In this document: positions 32,790 through 44,290 of the stretch, piece after piece
How positions within the stretch are numbered: position 1 is the stretch's first letter
Layout: each line of letters begins with the position of its first letter
Source of the DNA: Phoronis australis
Lineage: Eukaryota > Phoronida > Phoronidae
NCBI GenBank assembly: GCA_002633005.1
Contig: NMRA01000204.1
Location: 437,090-501,089, forward strand
DNA: 64,000 bases
Direction: 5' to 3'
Made by a program: the position numbers and the translations under genes
Notes under the pieces: generated by a model
Databases searched by the model: none
What the model was told of the DNA's origin: nothing
The model's input: the letters and a program-made list of their open reading frames with translations, nothing else

Positions 32790-34205
32790 TGCAACTCTCC
32801 TGGTTATGTAGGATTCTAGAAAATGTCCAACTTTGTCTGACCTCGGAACATCATATCTCCGAAATGTCTGGTCGTACTCAAATGTCTGGTCGTACTCAAA
32901 TGAAACTTTCAGAAGCTACACTTTATTCAGTGTTTCTAAAGCTATTAGGAAATGTTTTTAAAATGATCCACTTTTGCAAGAAGAGTTACCAAAAATAAGA
33001 CTTTTGTGATTTTTTGTAAACTCAAAAGTCGTATGAGACGAATATGAATTGATTATTTACCTTAACAGAGTTTTTGAGATGATTATGTTGAAGATTGCTA
33101 TCAAATAGAATTTGGCTACGTTGATGCTGTTGTTTTGCAACGAATGCACCATCCTTTTCGCAAACTTTGATAAAAATAATAATTGGTCACGTGATCCAAC
33201 AATGAAATATTGGTGTAAGGTTAAAAAACAAACTTTGAAAGCTTTCTTCGTATTTTTTATACAGTTACATGTCATGTTGTTGTAGATATTTGGCTGAAGG
33301 AACTGTCTATTAACTATTGCCATTCATTTGAAAAATTTATCAGCTATGAGTATTGCCACTTTACGTATACGTTTTCACAGTCTTGATAGGTCATTTCGTT
33401 TTGCACTGTAAAAGTTTTAAGTCCAAAAATGTATCGTAACTCATGTGACGCACAATGTGCAATAAGTTTTCTTGATTTGTGCTATGTTAACCTTCAAAAT
33501 GCAGACAAATGATACGTAAAAAAGAACATTGCAGGGTCCGACTGCATAAAAGTTATACCTTGATTTGCGCCAATGACGAAAACTGTAACAGGGTTTTTGA
33601 GATTTTATCTTTAATATTTAAATCAAACAAAATTTGGTCAGTGTGCTGATACCGTTGTTTAGCTATGAATGTACCTTTTCGTTTATTTTTTGCTAAATTT
33701 TACTAAAATTGTTTTATGGACTGTAACTTCGTCAGCTAGAAATGCAAAGAATTTCGCTCGCTTGACTCACTAGGTCTTCTATCCTAGTTACGAGTATATT
33801 TATGAATTCCGATGAAATATAAGTTGCATTTCCCATGTTGTCGGTGCCGGAGGGGTTAACTCACCTATGTTTGTTACCAGTTTCAAAGCTTTTCTGTGAT
33901 GTTGACATGCCTTGGATTTGGTCGCATTGCGCTGGTTATCCTGTTTGTATTCCGACTGGTTTGATTTCTGTCCACAGTATGTTCAATCAGTCCAAAATAC
34001 ACAACTTCGTGTAACTTTGTTACTTGAAATTTTGTGGATTTAGAGGTGCTCAATATACAACCCTACTTCCAACCCGTAGTATGGTATCATATGATATAAA
34101 AGTTATTGCCGAAACACTGTCAACTCGTGTAAAATGCAGCATAAAAGCACGTGACCATATAAAACGTATGCTAAAAATAGACGATGGCTTTTGGACCGAT
34201 CTGAC
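32790..34205. other. No gene seen
   Basis: AT-rich sequence with a tandem 18-bp repeat (AATGTCTGGTCGTACTCA) at about 32861-32896. Two loosely similar passages lie near 33057-33175 and 33590-33715 (both with GAGATT...TTGTTTT.GC.A.GAATG). No coding potential that I can support. Confidence 0.4.
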
Positions 34206-34272
34206 TCAGTGGCAGATCTAGGATATCACAAGGGGGGGCCCAACATTTTGCCCCCCCCCCCCTAAATCCGCC
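34206..34272 (+). mobile_element. hAT-like MITE remnant
   Basis: It starts CAGTGGCAGATCTAGGATAT and ends in a G/C-run complement (CCCCCCC...AAATCCGCC). The whole is only about 65 bp. It is the same family as 9036-9171 and 57850-57982. Confidence 0.6.
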
Positions 34273-34619
34273 TATCTGACTAATAGGTGATTGCACCCAG
34301 TTCCATAGAAAAATTCGAAACTTGTTACTTTTTGTGTTTCAACAAAATTTTACTGTTATGGTCAGTTACTCCTGGTAAATATATTGTCCAAAGGTCATGG
34401 GAACAGATGGCACGCACACGTACACTCATGCGCCATGTGCTCGCGCAAACACTCCCAGTTACTTATCAGTAGTTCTGAGTATAGGCACACTCCGATTCAG
34501 GTGTCTCACATTGCTGAAAACATCAGTCATGACACGTTATTGAAAGAACAGCAAAACGAGTCAGTTATTGTGCATATCTGCGGACCAAACTTGCTCCGTC
34601 ATGGGACAAGTTCGGCCTT

Positions 34620-36204
34620 TTCGTTCTACTAATTTAAATGGTTGATGCCAGATGCAAAATTTCTTGTGTAATTTAAAAAGGTGAAACTACGATTAATTTC
34701 AAAAGCTTGTTAGAAAAATATTAAATTTCCTTCTTATGAACATAGAAATAGAGACTCTCATAAACAAATTTAATTAATAATTAGTTGACCAGCATGTAAT
34801 AAATTTAACTACTTATTAATATATATAGTAAGATGTGTGCGTGTCAGTCTGAATGTTATTAATAAGTTACGTCACTAAAACCATGTTGCCGTTACAATAA
34901 TACTGATAATACTCGATTACCACTATACTGAAATCTATAAAACCTGCCTTTACTTGTGAATTGATCAGTTTGAAAGATTTCTTTCGTGTATGTATGGAAG
35001 GTTTTAATTTTGCTATATATAGACTCCAAGAACGTTTTATGAATTCTGGCAACAAGCCACAAAATCTATAAGACGATTTGTTCAATAGGTAAATCACTTA
35101 CTGAAAAGCATTATGATTTACCTATTGAACATCATATTTGAAAGCAATGAAAAATCCATTCCATCGTGTGGTAAATATCTTTGTGTGTACCTAAATTCCT
35201 TCCCCTTTCATTTTCTAGGAAACCATGAAGACCGCTGCATTTTTCTTTGCTTTGTTGGTCATCACGTCTGTGATTACTACAACGTAAGTACAACTATGAA
35301 TTTAATACTGCAACTTTATTTACCGTATATGCGCTAACTGCGAAGCGATACATTATTAACGAAAAATATTAACGCAATTTTGGCACTACATTTGGATGGG
35401 GTAGACTTTTTGAAGTTATTAGTTTTGACATAGCCATGAAACGATGAAATTCGTTGTATTTCTCCCTGCTGGTTACCAGATATTCACTGAGTTCAGGGCC
35501 GGTGACTATACTTGTTAAATACACTAAAATACATTGCTGTGGAGAGTTTGGCTGCGATGTGAGAACTTTGAATTTCTGATTCCGTACTGGTGATAATCTC
35601 GGAAAAAGAAGACTTTTTCGCGGTTTAATGTGACTAAAAAAATATATTGTACAATTATTGACTTTCGCCGAAGGCATTATCGCATTTTTGGGGTTTGGAT
35701 ACCAACACGTTGACTGAGTGTGGAAGACAATAATTGTTTTATTATAAGATTACATCATGGAAGGAGGTTACGTTTGAGCTTTCGATCGTATGTCGGTCAT
35801 TCGTTAGGTTAGTCAGCTACCAAGCTCATACTAAAAACATTTTGGAGAGATTCTGAAAAAGACTTCCAGGAGATGCTCGGAATGAGCAAAGAAGAAACCG
35901 ATTATATTTTTGGAAAGATATGGTACATTGCGGTCATACAACGAAGGTTATAGGCAATCGGTGCACATAGCGTCGTGGTGAAAACTGCAGTACCTTGTTG
36001 CAGATTTTTATTCAACCGGTAGTTATTTGAATTGCTCAAACTCACAAATTGTATACCAAAAAGACCAAAAGCAATACAAAGGCTTTCGAATTCTGCGACG
36101 TCCTGGAAGCGCAATGGCAAAGCAGTGGCTTCTGAACAAGATGATCTTAGCAACACAACTATCACTGATGCCGTCGGATTTGATAGGGGTGACCAATCCT
36201 TGAA
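34620..36204 (+). repeat. Segmental duplication unit containing peptide-gene exon 1
   Basis: Aligned by eye with about 59915-61737 over its length. Shared landmarks in order are CGTTCTACTAATTTAA, TTAATATATATA followed by GTGTGCGTGTCAG, the AAAGACCGCTG.ATTTTTCTT exon, TTTGAAGTTATTAGT, AAGATGATCTTAGCAAC, and GATTTGATAGGGGTGACCAA at the end. Exon 1 lies inside; exons 2 and 3 lie outside. Confidence 0.82.
35225..35283 (+). CDS. Secreted peptide precursor 1, exon 1 (signal peptide)
   Basis: The exon encodes MKTAAFFFALLVITSVITT plus two bases. It is preceded by a CATTTTCTAG acceptor and six untranslated bases, so a noncoding first exon lies upstream. The donor is CAAC followed by GTAAGT, in phase 2. 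The sequence has a basic start, a hydrophobic core and, after joining, TVVEA, which gives a good signal-peptidase site. A paralogous signal exon lies on the minus strand at 56167, and a dead duplicate lies at 60434. Confidence 0.72.
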
Positions 36205-36584
36205 AGATGGAGCCACTTTATACGAAGTAATAGATGATGTCGAGACCAGGGGCCTTCTTGAAGAGTCTACAGCCAAAAGTTGATCCTTTGTCTTTGGCCT
36301 TCAATTATCTCCCGAGCAGGCTACGGATTTCCGTCTTTTGGCTTTCGAGTTATTGACAGAATATTTGACTTTCGGCCTTAGCCTGCTTTCGCAATTCATA
36401 CTACGCCATCTGTTGACTGATGTTTAGCCAAAAGACAACTGACTTCGAGACACGGAACTCTGGGCTCGGAGTCTTGAATACTAAAATATTGGAGTGTGGA
36501 AAGAAAATTCATGAAAGTTGACAATTACTTTAAGGTGACATTATCGGCGACGACAATATTGTGTACTTGAGATCAGCCCCATGA

Positions 36585-36660
36585 CGAACTCGAACCCACG
36601 ACCTCTGCGGTCGCAGTCCACTCTTCTCGAAAGGCTAATAACTGAGACAATGCGTGTTTA
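36585..36660 (-). repeat. tRNA-derived SINE-like head, minus strand
   Basis: Read on the minus strand there is a B-box-like GTGGGTTCGAGTT and, about 45 bp upstream, an A-box-like TTATTAGCC..TCGAGAAG. The cloverleaf does not close. It lies in the intron between exons 1 and 2 of the peptide gene. Confidence 0.5.
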
Positions 36661-36926
36661 ATTGGTAAGGTCACCGCCTCGATTTTAATTATTTCCTATG
36701 AATGGAAGCCTTTATCGGAAATAGCGATTTCTATAACAAAAACACAGCTGATTTGCTGTCTTATAGCTGTGGTCAAGCTAATAATATTTTTAAAAAACAA
36801 CAATTAATACTTTTATCCGGAATGCTTGGACCACTGTCGAAATATATGTTATATTTTTAAAACATTTTTATTAGGAAGCTTAACTCACTGTCTAAGTTTC
36901 TAACATCTTGGGTACTTGTATTACAG

Positions 36927-37043
36927 AGTTGTAGAGGCTTTTACTGCAAATGTGATGGGTGCAAGAATTGATCGGCGTGCAGAGTCCAATGCCGAAGAGT
37001 TCCAGAAACAACTAACAGTGGAAGAAATGAACCATGAGGCGAG
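36927..37043 (+). CDS. Secreted peptide precursor 1, exon 2 (mature region)
   Basis: Joined in phase 2, it continues VVEAFTANVMGARIDRRAES, then NAEEFQKQLTVEEMNHEA. After the predicted signal cut, the mature part is about 36 residues. It is highly polar and cysteine-free, with one dibasic RR that a convertase could use. The acceptor is GTATTACAG. The donor is CGAG followed by GTTAGT, in phase 2. It resembles the minus-strand gene at 55401: both have EA before the mature part, an RR followed by E/S-rich sequence, then FQK. I know of no named family. It could be a neuropeptide-like or antimicrobial-like peptide, but nothing here decides that. Confidence 0.66.
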
Positions 37044-37196
37044 GTTAGTTTAGTGTTAATGTTAAACTCTATTTGATACAGTTGATTCTGTACTGTCTTT
37101 TAAGGGGAGATCTATGTGGTACTGACAGATTTTTATTGGTTGATGTATGCACACCAATTCGCCACCACTCAGAAATCCTATGCAGCGATTTCACTA

Positions 37197-37409
37197 GGCA
37201 ATGACCATCGACTCTGTTGGCCCGACCAGAGGCGATGCAGCTCCTATAGGAGCTCCATACGCCGGAAGATTTTCGGCGAATTATGACTTTTTTGTGACTT
37301 TGATGTTTTAGTCGGTGCGAGGCATAATTCGCCGAAAAGCTTCCGGCATGGAGCGCCTATAGGAGCTGCATCGCCTCTGGTTGGGCCAACAGAGGCGATG
37401 GTCATTGCC
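37197..37409. mobile_element. TA-flanked hairpin MITE with empty-site paralogue
   Basis: This is a 213-bp foldback with termini GGCAATGACCATCG and its complement, flanked by TA on both sides (37195-37196 and 37410-37411). The arms also share GAGGCGATGCAGCTCCTATA and TTCGGCGAATTATG. The duplicated segment at 43258-44290 continues across this point (about 43345) without the element, so the insertion post-dates the duplication. A TA duplication suggests a Tc1/mariner-type mobiliser. Confidence 0.85.
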
Positions 37410-38500
37410 TATGATCTCACTGCATACAGACATTGAAGTACCGTGGCGGGGTCACGGCTCGTAAGCTAAAAGCGTAATATATTGGCGTTTTCGTTCAACA
37501 AAAGGCAACATTTCACAAATGTGGGAATTAATAAAGATGATTAGAATTTCAAGTACTGTAACGTACTAATAATAAATGTACCTATTTGCATCTAATTTCT
37601 TACAAAATAAATAAGTAATCATGTGTTCAGAAGGAAATTCTTGATAATTAGATGTGTATCACACATCATTGCATCGTATTGTCGATACACTAAAACATGA
37701 CAAATTCAATTTATCTCTCTCGTTCCGCATTAGAACAGTACAAATTATTGGACAGTAATCTCTGTAAAGGATTTTCTTGGCAAAATTAGGCGTGCAATAT
37801 CTTAGTCTTTTCTACACACTTTGATTAGTGGCTAACGACTGTAGTTGTATGCAGTCAATCGGAGCGTGTAGCGGACAAGTGACGTCACTGATACGACTCT
37901 TCAAGCTAAAAAGACTCAGTTATGAAGTTGTTTACGAAAATTGGAGTCTGTTGACAGCGGTCTAAAGGTCGTAAATAATATGAAAAATCGAAGTTTGTTA
38001 ACAGGGGTTTAAACCACAAATCGCGTACTACTTTTGATCCAACGTATCAGATATTGTTTTTACTCATTCGTTCGTTCATTAGTATAGTGATGTATGTTAT
38101 GTAATTTTTATGTTTGACTAATGGTTGTCTGTTTTCAACAACTATTTTAAAAGGATACTAAAGTCTAACCTAGTTATCTCCCCTGATAATTCAACATTGA
38201 TATCTTACTTGAGTGATGAAAGTAGATTTAACTAAAACACATATTCATTACGTCAAAGAATGGTCATGATGGTTCTTGATTAGTGGACCAAGGCGTAGGC
38301 CACGGTTTCCCGTTTAGCTAACTTTGCAAGGAAATTTGAAAATTTCCTCCAATTTTTTCAGTGAGGAAATAAACGAATTGAACTGAACATTGGGTCGGAG
38401 TAGGTGTTTACATGATTGTATTTAACAATCAGACCATAGAGACCGTATTTTATATAAATGGAATGTCAGCTATTGGATCATACAAGAACTTTTTTTTCAG

Positions 38501-38507
38501 AAACTGA
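38501..38507 (+). CDS. Secreted peptide precursor 1, exon 3 (stop)
   Basis: After a strong TTTTTTTCAG acceptor, the exon completes an arginine codon, adds one asparagine and stops (TGA at 38505-38507). This gives a 60-residue precursor. The rest of the exon is 3' untranslated and leads to AATAAA at 38575-38580. The exon lies in a block of about 700 bp that is absent from the duplicate at 43258-44290. Confidence 0.6.
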
Positions 38508-38574
38508 CGGAATGTACCGAAGTGAAGAAAATGTCTGGACCCGGGTGTAATTTGTTTGGAGATATTCCGATTTC

Positions 38575-38580
38575 AATAAA
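38575..38580 (+). terminator. Poly(A) signal of secreted peptide gene 1
   Basis: A canonical AATAAA lies 68 bp past the stop of the peptide gene, followed by a GT-rich stretch (GTTGTGTTTTG) at 38604-38614. This supports transcript end near 38600. Confidence 0.6.
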
Positions 38581-39074
38581 GTTATAGGCTTGCTGGAAGA
38601 CCGAGTTGTGTTTTGTACTGAAAGAAAAGCGGTCACTGTTGTTACGTAACCATCGGATTAGCCAGACATGCCATATGTAAATACATTAGTCCATATGAGG
38701 AAAACATACTAAAATATGATGTAACTAGTTAGGGAAAAACTAAAGGCTAGCAACAGGTTGTACAAAGAACTCGAACAAAATATACTAATATGCGATTTAA
38801 AGAACACATCAGAATCATAAATAGCAAGTTGAACAATTTAGGAGTTAGTAGAAACAAAAAGTCGACATAAAAAAAGAAAAATAAGGTTGCAAAGAGTACC
38901 TTTATATTGCTGAAAGTATAAAATTAGACGGTAGATAACATATGTACCCAATGGAAATGAAACTATTCTTACGTAGACTTCATATGTGAGGAACTTACGT
39001 CTAAACTTTAATGTTAAAGAAGTATTTCAACGTTTAGCAGGCTAAACAGCGAAAATTGAACTAGGCCTGTTCAA

Positions 39075-39410
39075 GTAGGTGTAATCACTCATTTAAGCAT
39101 AACTGGTTTGAAAATTTGGCAGGAAGTAACGCGAAAACGTTTTGGACCACATTACATTCGACTTGAGTCCCGTTCTTTGCGAGAAACCGTCACAGCATCC
39201 TCATCTCTGTTATTACTAATTCCGCCTCATCTCAAAAACATAGAGCATGGAGTCATAGTTGTGTATACAAATTTCCCTTACCCCTGAATAAGTTGCGTCA
39301 ACTGAGGGCCTTAATGTAAACTCCAGTGTTGACGTTTGCAAAATATCAAAGGTCCACCGTTCAAGAAATTTGAACCACCCCCTGCGCCATGCTGGCTACG
39401 GGCCTGAGAT
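39075..39410 (+). repeat. Dispersed duplicate pair, first copy
   Basis: Pairs in direct orientation with about 40835-41165. Shared words include GTGTAATCAC.CATTTAAGCAT, CCGTCACAGCATCCTC and AGAAATTTGAACCACCCC. Both end in GGCTACGGGC or GCTACGGGC. No coding content is seen in either. The 39411-40834 interval between them contains many short overlapping frames and repeated TCCGAA words but nothing I can call as a gene. Confidence 0.75.
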
Positions 39411-40834
39411 TGCTGCAGCTACAGGTACTGCTAACTACACTGATAACTAAGTTAGCAATAATGCATCGGGCCGTACCCGGCCAACTTCGCTTGAGTGGTG
39501 TTTGTTTACATGTAGATGGCGATCGTGCAAACGATAAGAGAAGGCTTTACGTTATTCATCAGTATTGAACGCGCGTGGTGACTTCACCAAAGGGTGAACA
39601 AGGGAGTATAGAAGTGAATATCTATACCTAGAACTCTTGTCCTATGACCTAAGTAAGATATATATCAGCGAGAGAGCTCCCAAAAAGTAGTGCAGTGTGA
39701 ATGCTTTGAAATTGACTAAGAAACAAAACAGCCGAAAATGGATGTTTGCCATTTGGTGGATTGACATGCGTGCGTGTACATGTGTGTGCGTTTCCGTTCT
39801 TTTGAATTCAGTTCACGCCTACGGTAAGTTCTCTATAGGCAGTCCTCCGTCGTGCTCAAAAACCAGACATTTAACTGACGTGTTCACTTGAACCGAAAAA
39901 ACTCCGACGAGCATGTTCACTTTATTCGGGAAAAGTAGGCCTAGAACTCAACTTTGGTCAACGAAGAAAGTCTTCTCTTGTCAATCAGTGTCAACAAACT
40001 TGATGGAAAAGATTTCCAAGGTTACATGTCACTATGCCAAAGGTCCACTTCTCCGAAGGTTCACTACTCCGAAAGTTCGCAACCTTCGAAAATTCATTAC
40101 TCCAAATTTCCACATTTCCGAAACCAGAACTCCGACAGTTCATTACTCTGATTGCCTGCTCACGACCCATTCTCAACTGCAGGGTCAACATCTGCGGCAC
40201 GCGTCGGCAGGGCTGCGACGACCAACCGGTTTTAAATTTAAGAAGACTGAATGGGACACTCTGACTTCGTGAAGATTGACAGGGACAGGGTGGGGGTACT
40301 GACTACGTCTAGTTTCGACCATATCATGCGCATGGTTCCTTGGGTTAGGTTGAGGCACAGGGGCCAGCCTTAACTTTTCAATCGTGCTGGGATACGTTCT
40401 TGACATGGATTTGAAAAATGAATCGTGGTTGATAATTCATCAATATTCTTAGTTCATATTCTTTTTAAAAATTGCAAGTACGCACTCATTTTTCCGTATT
40501 CGTAAGACATACGGGCAATTTCGCATGCGTATGAAATCCAAACTAAGCGCTTTTAGTACCCGGGAGTTGTTTTCGGTATAGGTACACCACTGAGTACATC
40601 TAATACTAAAACCGAAGTATCGTTTGTTTTTAATTTAAAGCATATCAATTTCACCTGAGTCCGAAATTTTAGATATTCGGAGCAGTGAACCTTCGAAGTA
40701 GTGAACCTCCCACAAAGTGGGGTGTTCCTATTTCCAGCGATGTAAGCAAGTTAAGTAACACGCAAAAATACAACCAGATAAACAATTTCGTCAAGTTATT
40801 CTCCAACTAAAATTCATATTTCCGTCCGAGTATG

Positions 40835-41165
40835 TAATGAGGTGTAATCACACATTTAAGCATGCCCGATTTGAAATTTTAGCAGGAGGTAACGCAAGAG
40901 CGTTCTCTTGCTGGACCACATTGCATCCGAATTTGTGTCCCGTTCTTTGTGAGCAACCGTCACAGCATCCTCGTTTCTGGTATTACAAATTCCTTCTCAT
41001 CTCAGGAACATGGAGTTGTGAGTCATCGTTATGTATACAGATTTCCCTCCCCCGTAATTAAGCCGCGTCAAGGGTCTTATCGAAAACTACAGTTCCGACG
41101 ATCAAAAGTCCACAGTTCTAGAAATTTGAACCACCCCACGCCCATTGGTAGCTACGGGCTTAAAC
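40835..41165 (+). repeat. Dispersed duplicate pair, second copy
   Basis: Counterpart of 39075-39410, with small insertions and deletions. It ends just before the YqaJ-like fragment, so the transposon relic sits at the edge of the duplicate. Confidence 0.75.
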
Positions 41166-41194
41166 ATAGAGCAGAACGAACTACAGGTCAATTT

Positions 41195-41296
41195 GAAGTA
41201 CCCCTAGCTGGGCAGCAGTGTGGACGGTGTGGTAAAGTGTGGAAATGTGATGAAGGTATCGTCGAAATAAAATGTCCATATGGCTTGTCACCATAG
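41195..41296 (+). pseudogene. YqaJ-type nuclease fragment
   Basis: A short frame contains CGRCGKVWKCDEGIVEIKCP followed by YG. The GIVEIKCPY core matches the nuclease motif of YqaJ-like exonuclease/recombinase domains. In animals these occur with DDE transposases in ISL2EU-type DNA transposons. Only about 30 residues survive before a stop. The neighbouring minus-strand DDE relic makes the assignment more credible. Confidence 0.4.
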
Positions 41297-41639
41297 AGGG
41301 CTATGCACCTAACAGCCTATGCTAAAGATGCAAACTTTTTGTTCTGTGGCTGACGGTGAACTTCCCCTTAAATATGATCACAGCTATACATATCAGGTTA
41401 TGGGTGAGAGAAAGCCATTTGTGATCTAGACTGCACTATTACCATCTTTACAATTTTTTTCTCGTTCAATGTTTACGTGTATGGGATGAAAGTTAATATG
41501 CAAAATTGACAAGTTAAAATGTGGACATTTCACCTTCAAATAACAATGTTCTCCCGCCTTTGACTTTGGTATAAAATGAAAGAATTGCAGAAGTATATGG
41601 TAAATGTATTTATTGACAAAACCAGATGAAAATCAAACG

Positions 41640-42620
41640 ATTCGAACAAGGTTACTTAACAACCACAACTTTTATCATTTGTGAGTTAAAAGTCTGCTTG
41701 AACAGAGATGGCAGGAATCAAATGTGCCTCACTGAGTGGAATTTTTCGTTGTAATACTGCTATTTCTTTATTTGTTCCATCTTCATCTCAAACACGATAC
41801 GAGCTGACGCAATTCGTTGTGTGTTGAAAAACTCTTTTGATGTCAATGTCCCTAATTACTTTTTCTTGGTGAGACATACAGCCATATAGCAGGGATCTAT
41901 AAATCTCCCACTGTGAAACCCTTGTCAGCCATAACCACATCCCCTGGCTCTAACTGAGACAAGAGACTGTCATGTTCCCTGATCTGTGTGTCAGATGCCC
42001 GTCCACCCCAAACGCGTAAAACAAAGTTAACCATTCCACTGGGAGTTACGCCTACTAAGCACCTTAACTGTATTACTGTGTTTGTACTCGGACCATTTCT
42101 GCCACTGAGCCATTAGGGAAGACGGTTTTTCAATAAAAAATCTCTCTACAATCCACAACTGTTCTGACTTCGGGGAAAGTCGACGAAAGCATTTGGCAAA
42201 CTAAATAGCACCTGTTCACCTGTTGCCCAGGGTATGGAAGCTTTGGAGTGGTGGAAAATGAAATTTAGCCACGTGTTAATGACTTGAAACAGTAGACTCA
42301 CTAGTAAAAACATATGTGCAAGGTGTCTCTGAAGGAGGCTCAGTCGGAATTGTAGGCAAACCATCAAAACTTATCAAGATTTCTTTGCGGTTCTGGTTTC
42401 GTGGCATTCTGCGGTGTGTATGGTTTTTCGGCTGCCCAGTTCTGCTAATTCTCACCACCCCAGTAAGTCAGTTTATCAGCACCATACTGGACAAGATGCT
42501 TCCTCACTGGAGCAGTGTTCAGAGCACATTCTGGTCCCACCCACCACTCAAAATTAAATTTTGCCTTACATTTTTAATAGCTGAATCCGTTTCTTTTGCA
42601 GTTCTGTTTTAGCAGATATT
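41640..42620 (-). pseudogene. DDE_Tnp_4-type transposase relic (ISL2EU/Harbinger-like)
   Basis: On the minus strand, broken across frames, are recognisable blocks. An HTH-like stretch INTWLNFIFHHSKASIPW runs into ATGEQVLFSLPNAFVDFP. Next comes the first catalytic segment around VVDC and KPSSLMAQWQKWSEYKHSNT. VGVTPSGMVNFVLRVWGGRA, SDTQIREHD and GDVVMADKGFTVGD follow, the last holding the second aspartate. ILQRKIPLSEAHLIPAISVQ survives from the C-terminus. Several frameshifts and stops separate the blocks. DDE_Tnp_4 proteins are the transposases of Harbinger- and ISL2EU-type elements. The adjacent YqaJ fragment, pointing towards it, favours ISL2EU. Confidence 0.7.
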
Positions 42621-43257
42621 CTATGTAATGTCACTTTTTACCACTGTCCAAAACAGTAGCTGACGTGTTGTGACAAAAGGTACACAACAGTTTCTATTAC
42701 CCCATGCATCAACAGTAAGATTAAATTGATGAACTGTCCGTAACTTAATTTAAGAAATAAGTTGAGCTAAAGCTGTACACAGCAACCAAATAAATTAAAC
42801 CAAAGAATTTATGCACAAGCCACATATCGCATTGAACTGTATAATGAAAAACGCCGACGAAAAATCGCCGGGGACACCAGATTCCACGGCGCTGTTCAAC
42901 TGAAGACGTACCGCGTGTTTTGTCAGCGTATTTTATAAGAGAATTACAGAAAATTACGTCTCAAAGTTTACATAACGTGCCTAATATATTTTTAAAGGTG
43001 AAACAATTACCTATTTTTAAAAGTTAACTTTATAAGGCCCGAAATTGCTGTAAAATTATTTTGCGAATACGAATGCCAAACACGCTCGTAAGTAACCCGC
43101 TTCAAGACAAAATTTGACCAAAAATAACACTAAAAACATATAAATACGACACACATGTGTTATACATATTATATTTAATACACCATCGTCACTTACAATT
43201 TAATACAGATGGTATGCATCGTCAATTTTTAATAACAACACTGATGAGTAACCCAGA
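42621..43257. other. No gene seen
   Basis: AT-rich sequence between the transposase relic and the duplicated peptide-locus segment. No terminal repeats of the transposon could be identified. Confidence 0.4.
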
Positions 43258-44290
43258 CACTAAGGTGAGATCTAGGTACTGCTAGACTTTGATTGGTTGA
43301 TGTATGCACACCAATTCGCCACTACTGAGAAATCCTATGCAGTGATTTCATTTCATACAGACATTGAAGTACCATGCCAGGGACACGGTTTGTGAGCTAA
43401 AACATAATATAACGGCGTTTTCGTTAAACAAAACACAGCATTTCAGAAATGTGCGAATAAAAAAGAGACGATTACAATTCCATGTACTGTATACTACTAA
43501 AAATAAGTGTAACCCTTTGTGTCTAATTTCTGAGAAGTTGCACAGGTGAACATTGCCTCATAAAAGCATGTGTTCAAAAGGATATTCTTGATAATTAGAT
43601 GTGTATCGCAACTCAGTGCATCGTATTGTCGATACCCTAAAACTTGTGATAGATTCAAACTATCTCACTCGGTCGCGAATAAAAACAACACAAAGTGATT
43701 GGCCAATAATCTCTTTAAAGGATTTCATTGACAAAAGTGGGCGTGCAGTATCTTAGTCTTGTCTACACGATTTGATTAGTCGCTCACGACTGTAGTTGTG
43801 TACAGTCAATCGGAGCGTGTGACGGACAGGTGACTTGACTGATACTATTCTTCAAGCTGAAAATTCGTATTATACGGAGTCTGTTAACAAGGTTCCAGAA
43901 TCGTAAATACGAAAAACGGGAGTTTGTTACCATGGGTTTAAACGACAAATCACGTACGACTTCTGATCCATCGTATGAGATACTGTTTTTATTTCGTTCA
44001 TTAATGTAGCGAATTTGCGATTTAAAGAACAAATCAGAATCACCAGTAGCAACAATAGAGGAGTTAATAGAAACAGAAAGCCGACATAAAAAACAAAAAG
44101 TAAAGTTACCGTGAGTAGGTTTGCATAGCTGAAAGTAAAAAATGGACAGTATGTATATTAGATATCAAATTTACCAGTAGGAAATGAAACGATTCTTACG
44201 GAGACTTGCTATGATTTGAGGAACTTACGTCTAAATTCTAATGCTAAACATGTATTTCAACGTTTAGCAGGCTAAAAAGCGAAAATTGAA
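43258..44290 (+). repeat. Exon-less duplicate of the peptide-gene last-intron region
   Basis: Counterpart of 37105-39060 in the same orientation. It lacks the MITE and the ~700-bp block with exon 3, and holds no part of exons 1 or 2. A second repeat, shared with 25745-25920, follows at about 44380-44545. From there to 45597 I see no gene. Confidence 0.78.

Larger units (their letters stand above)
37105..39060 (+). repeat. Segmental duplication unit spanning the peptide-gene last intron and exon 3
   Basis: It pairs with 43258-44290. Matches include TTGATTGGTTGATGTATGCACACC-type sequence near 37130, the AGTCAATCGGAGCGTGT block near 37853, GCGATTTAAAGAACA near 38790, and TTTCAACGTTTAGCAGGCTAAA near 39026. 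The copy lacks 38090-38790 and the MITE at 37197. Identity looks moderate, implying an old duplication. Confidence 0.78.

Noticed and set aside
36032-36283. An 83-codon frame near the peptide gene intron
   Set aside because: It lies in the duplicated segment and its counterpart near 61640 is interrupted, so it is not conserved as protein.
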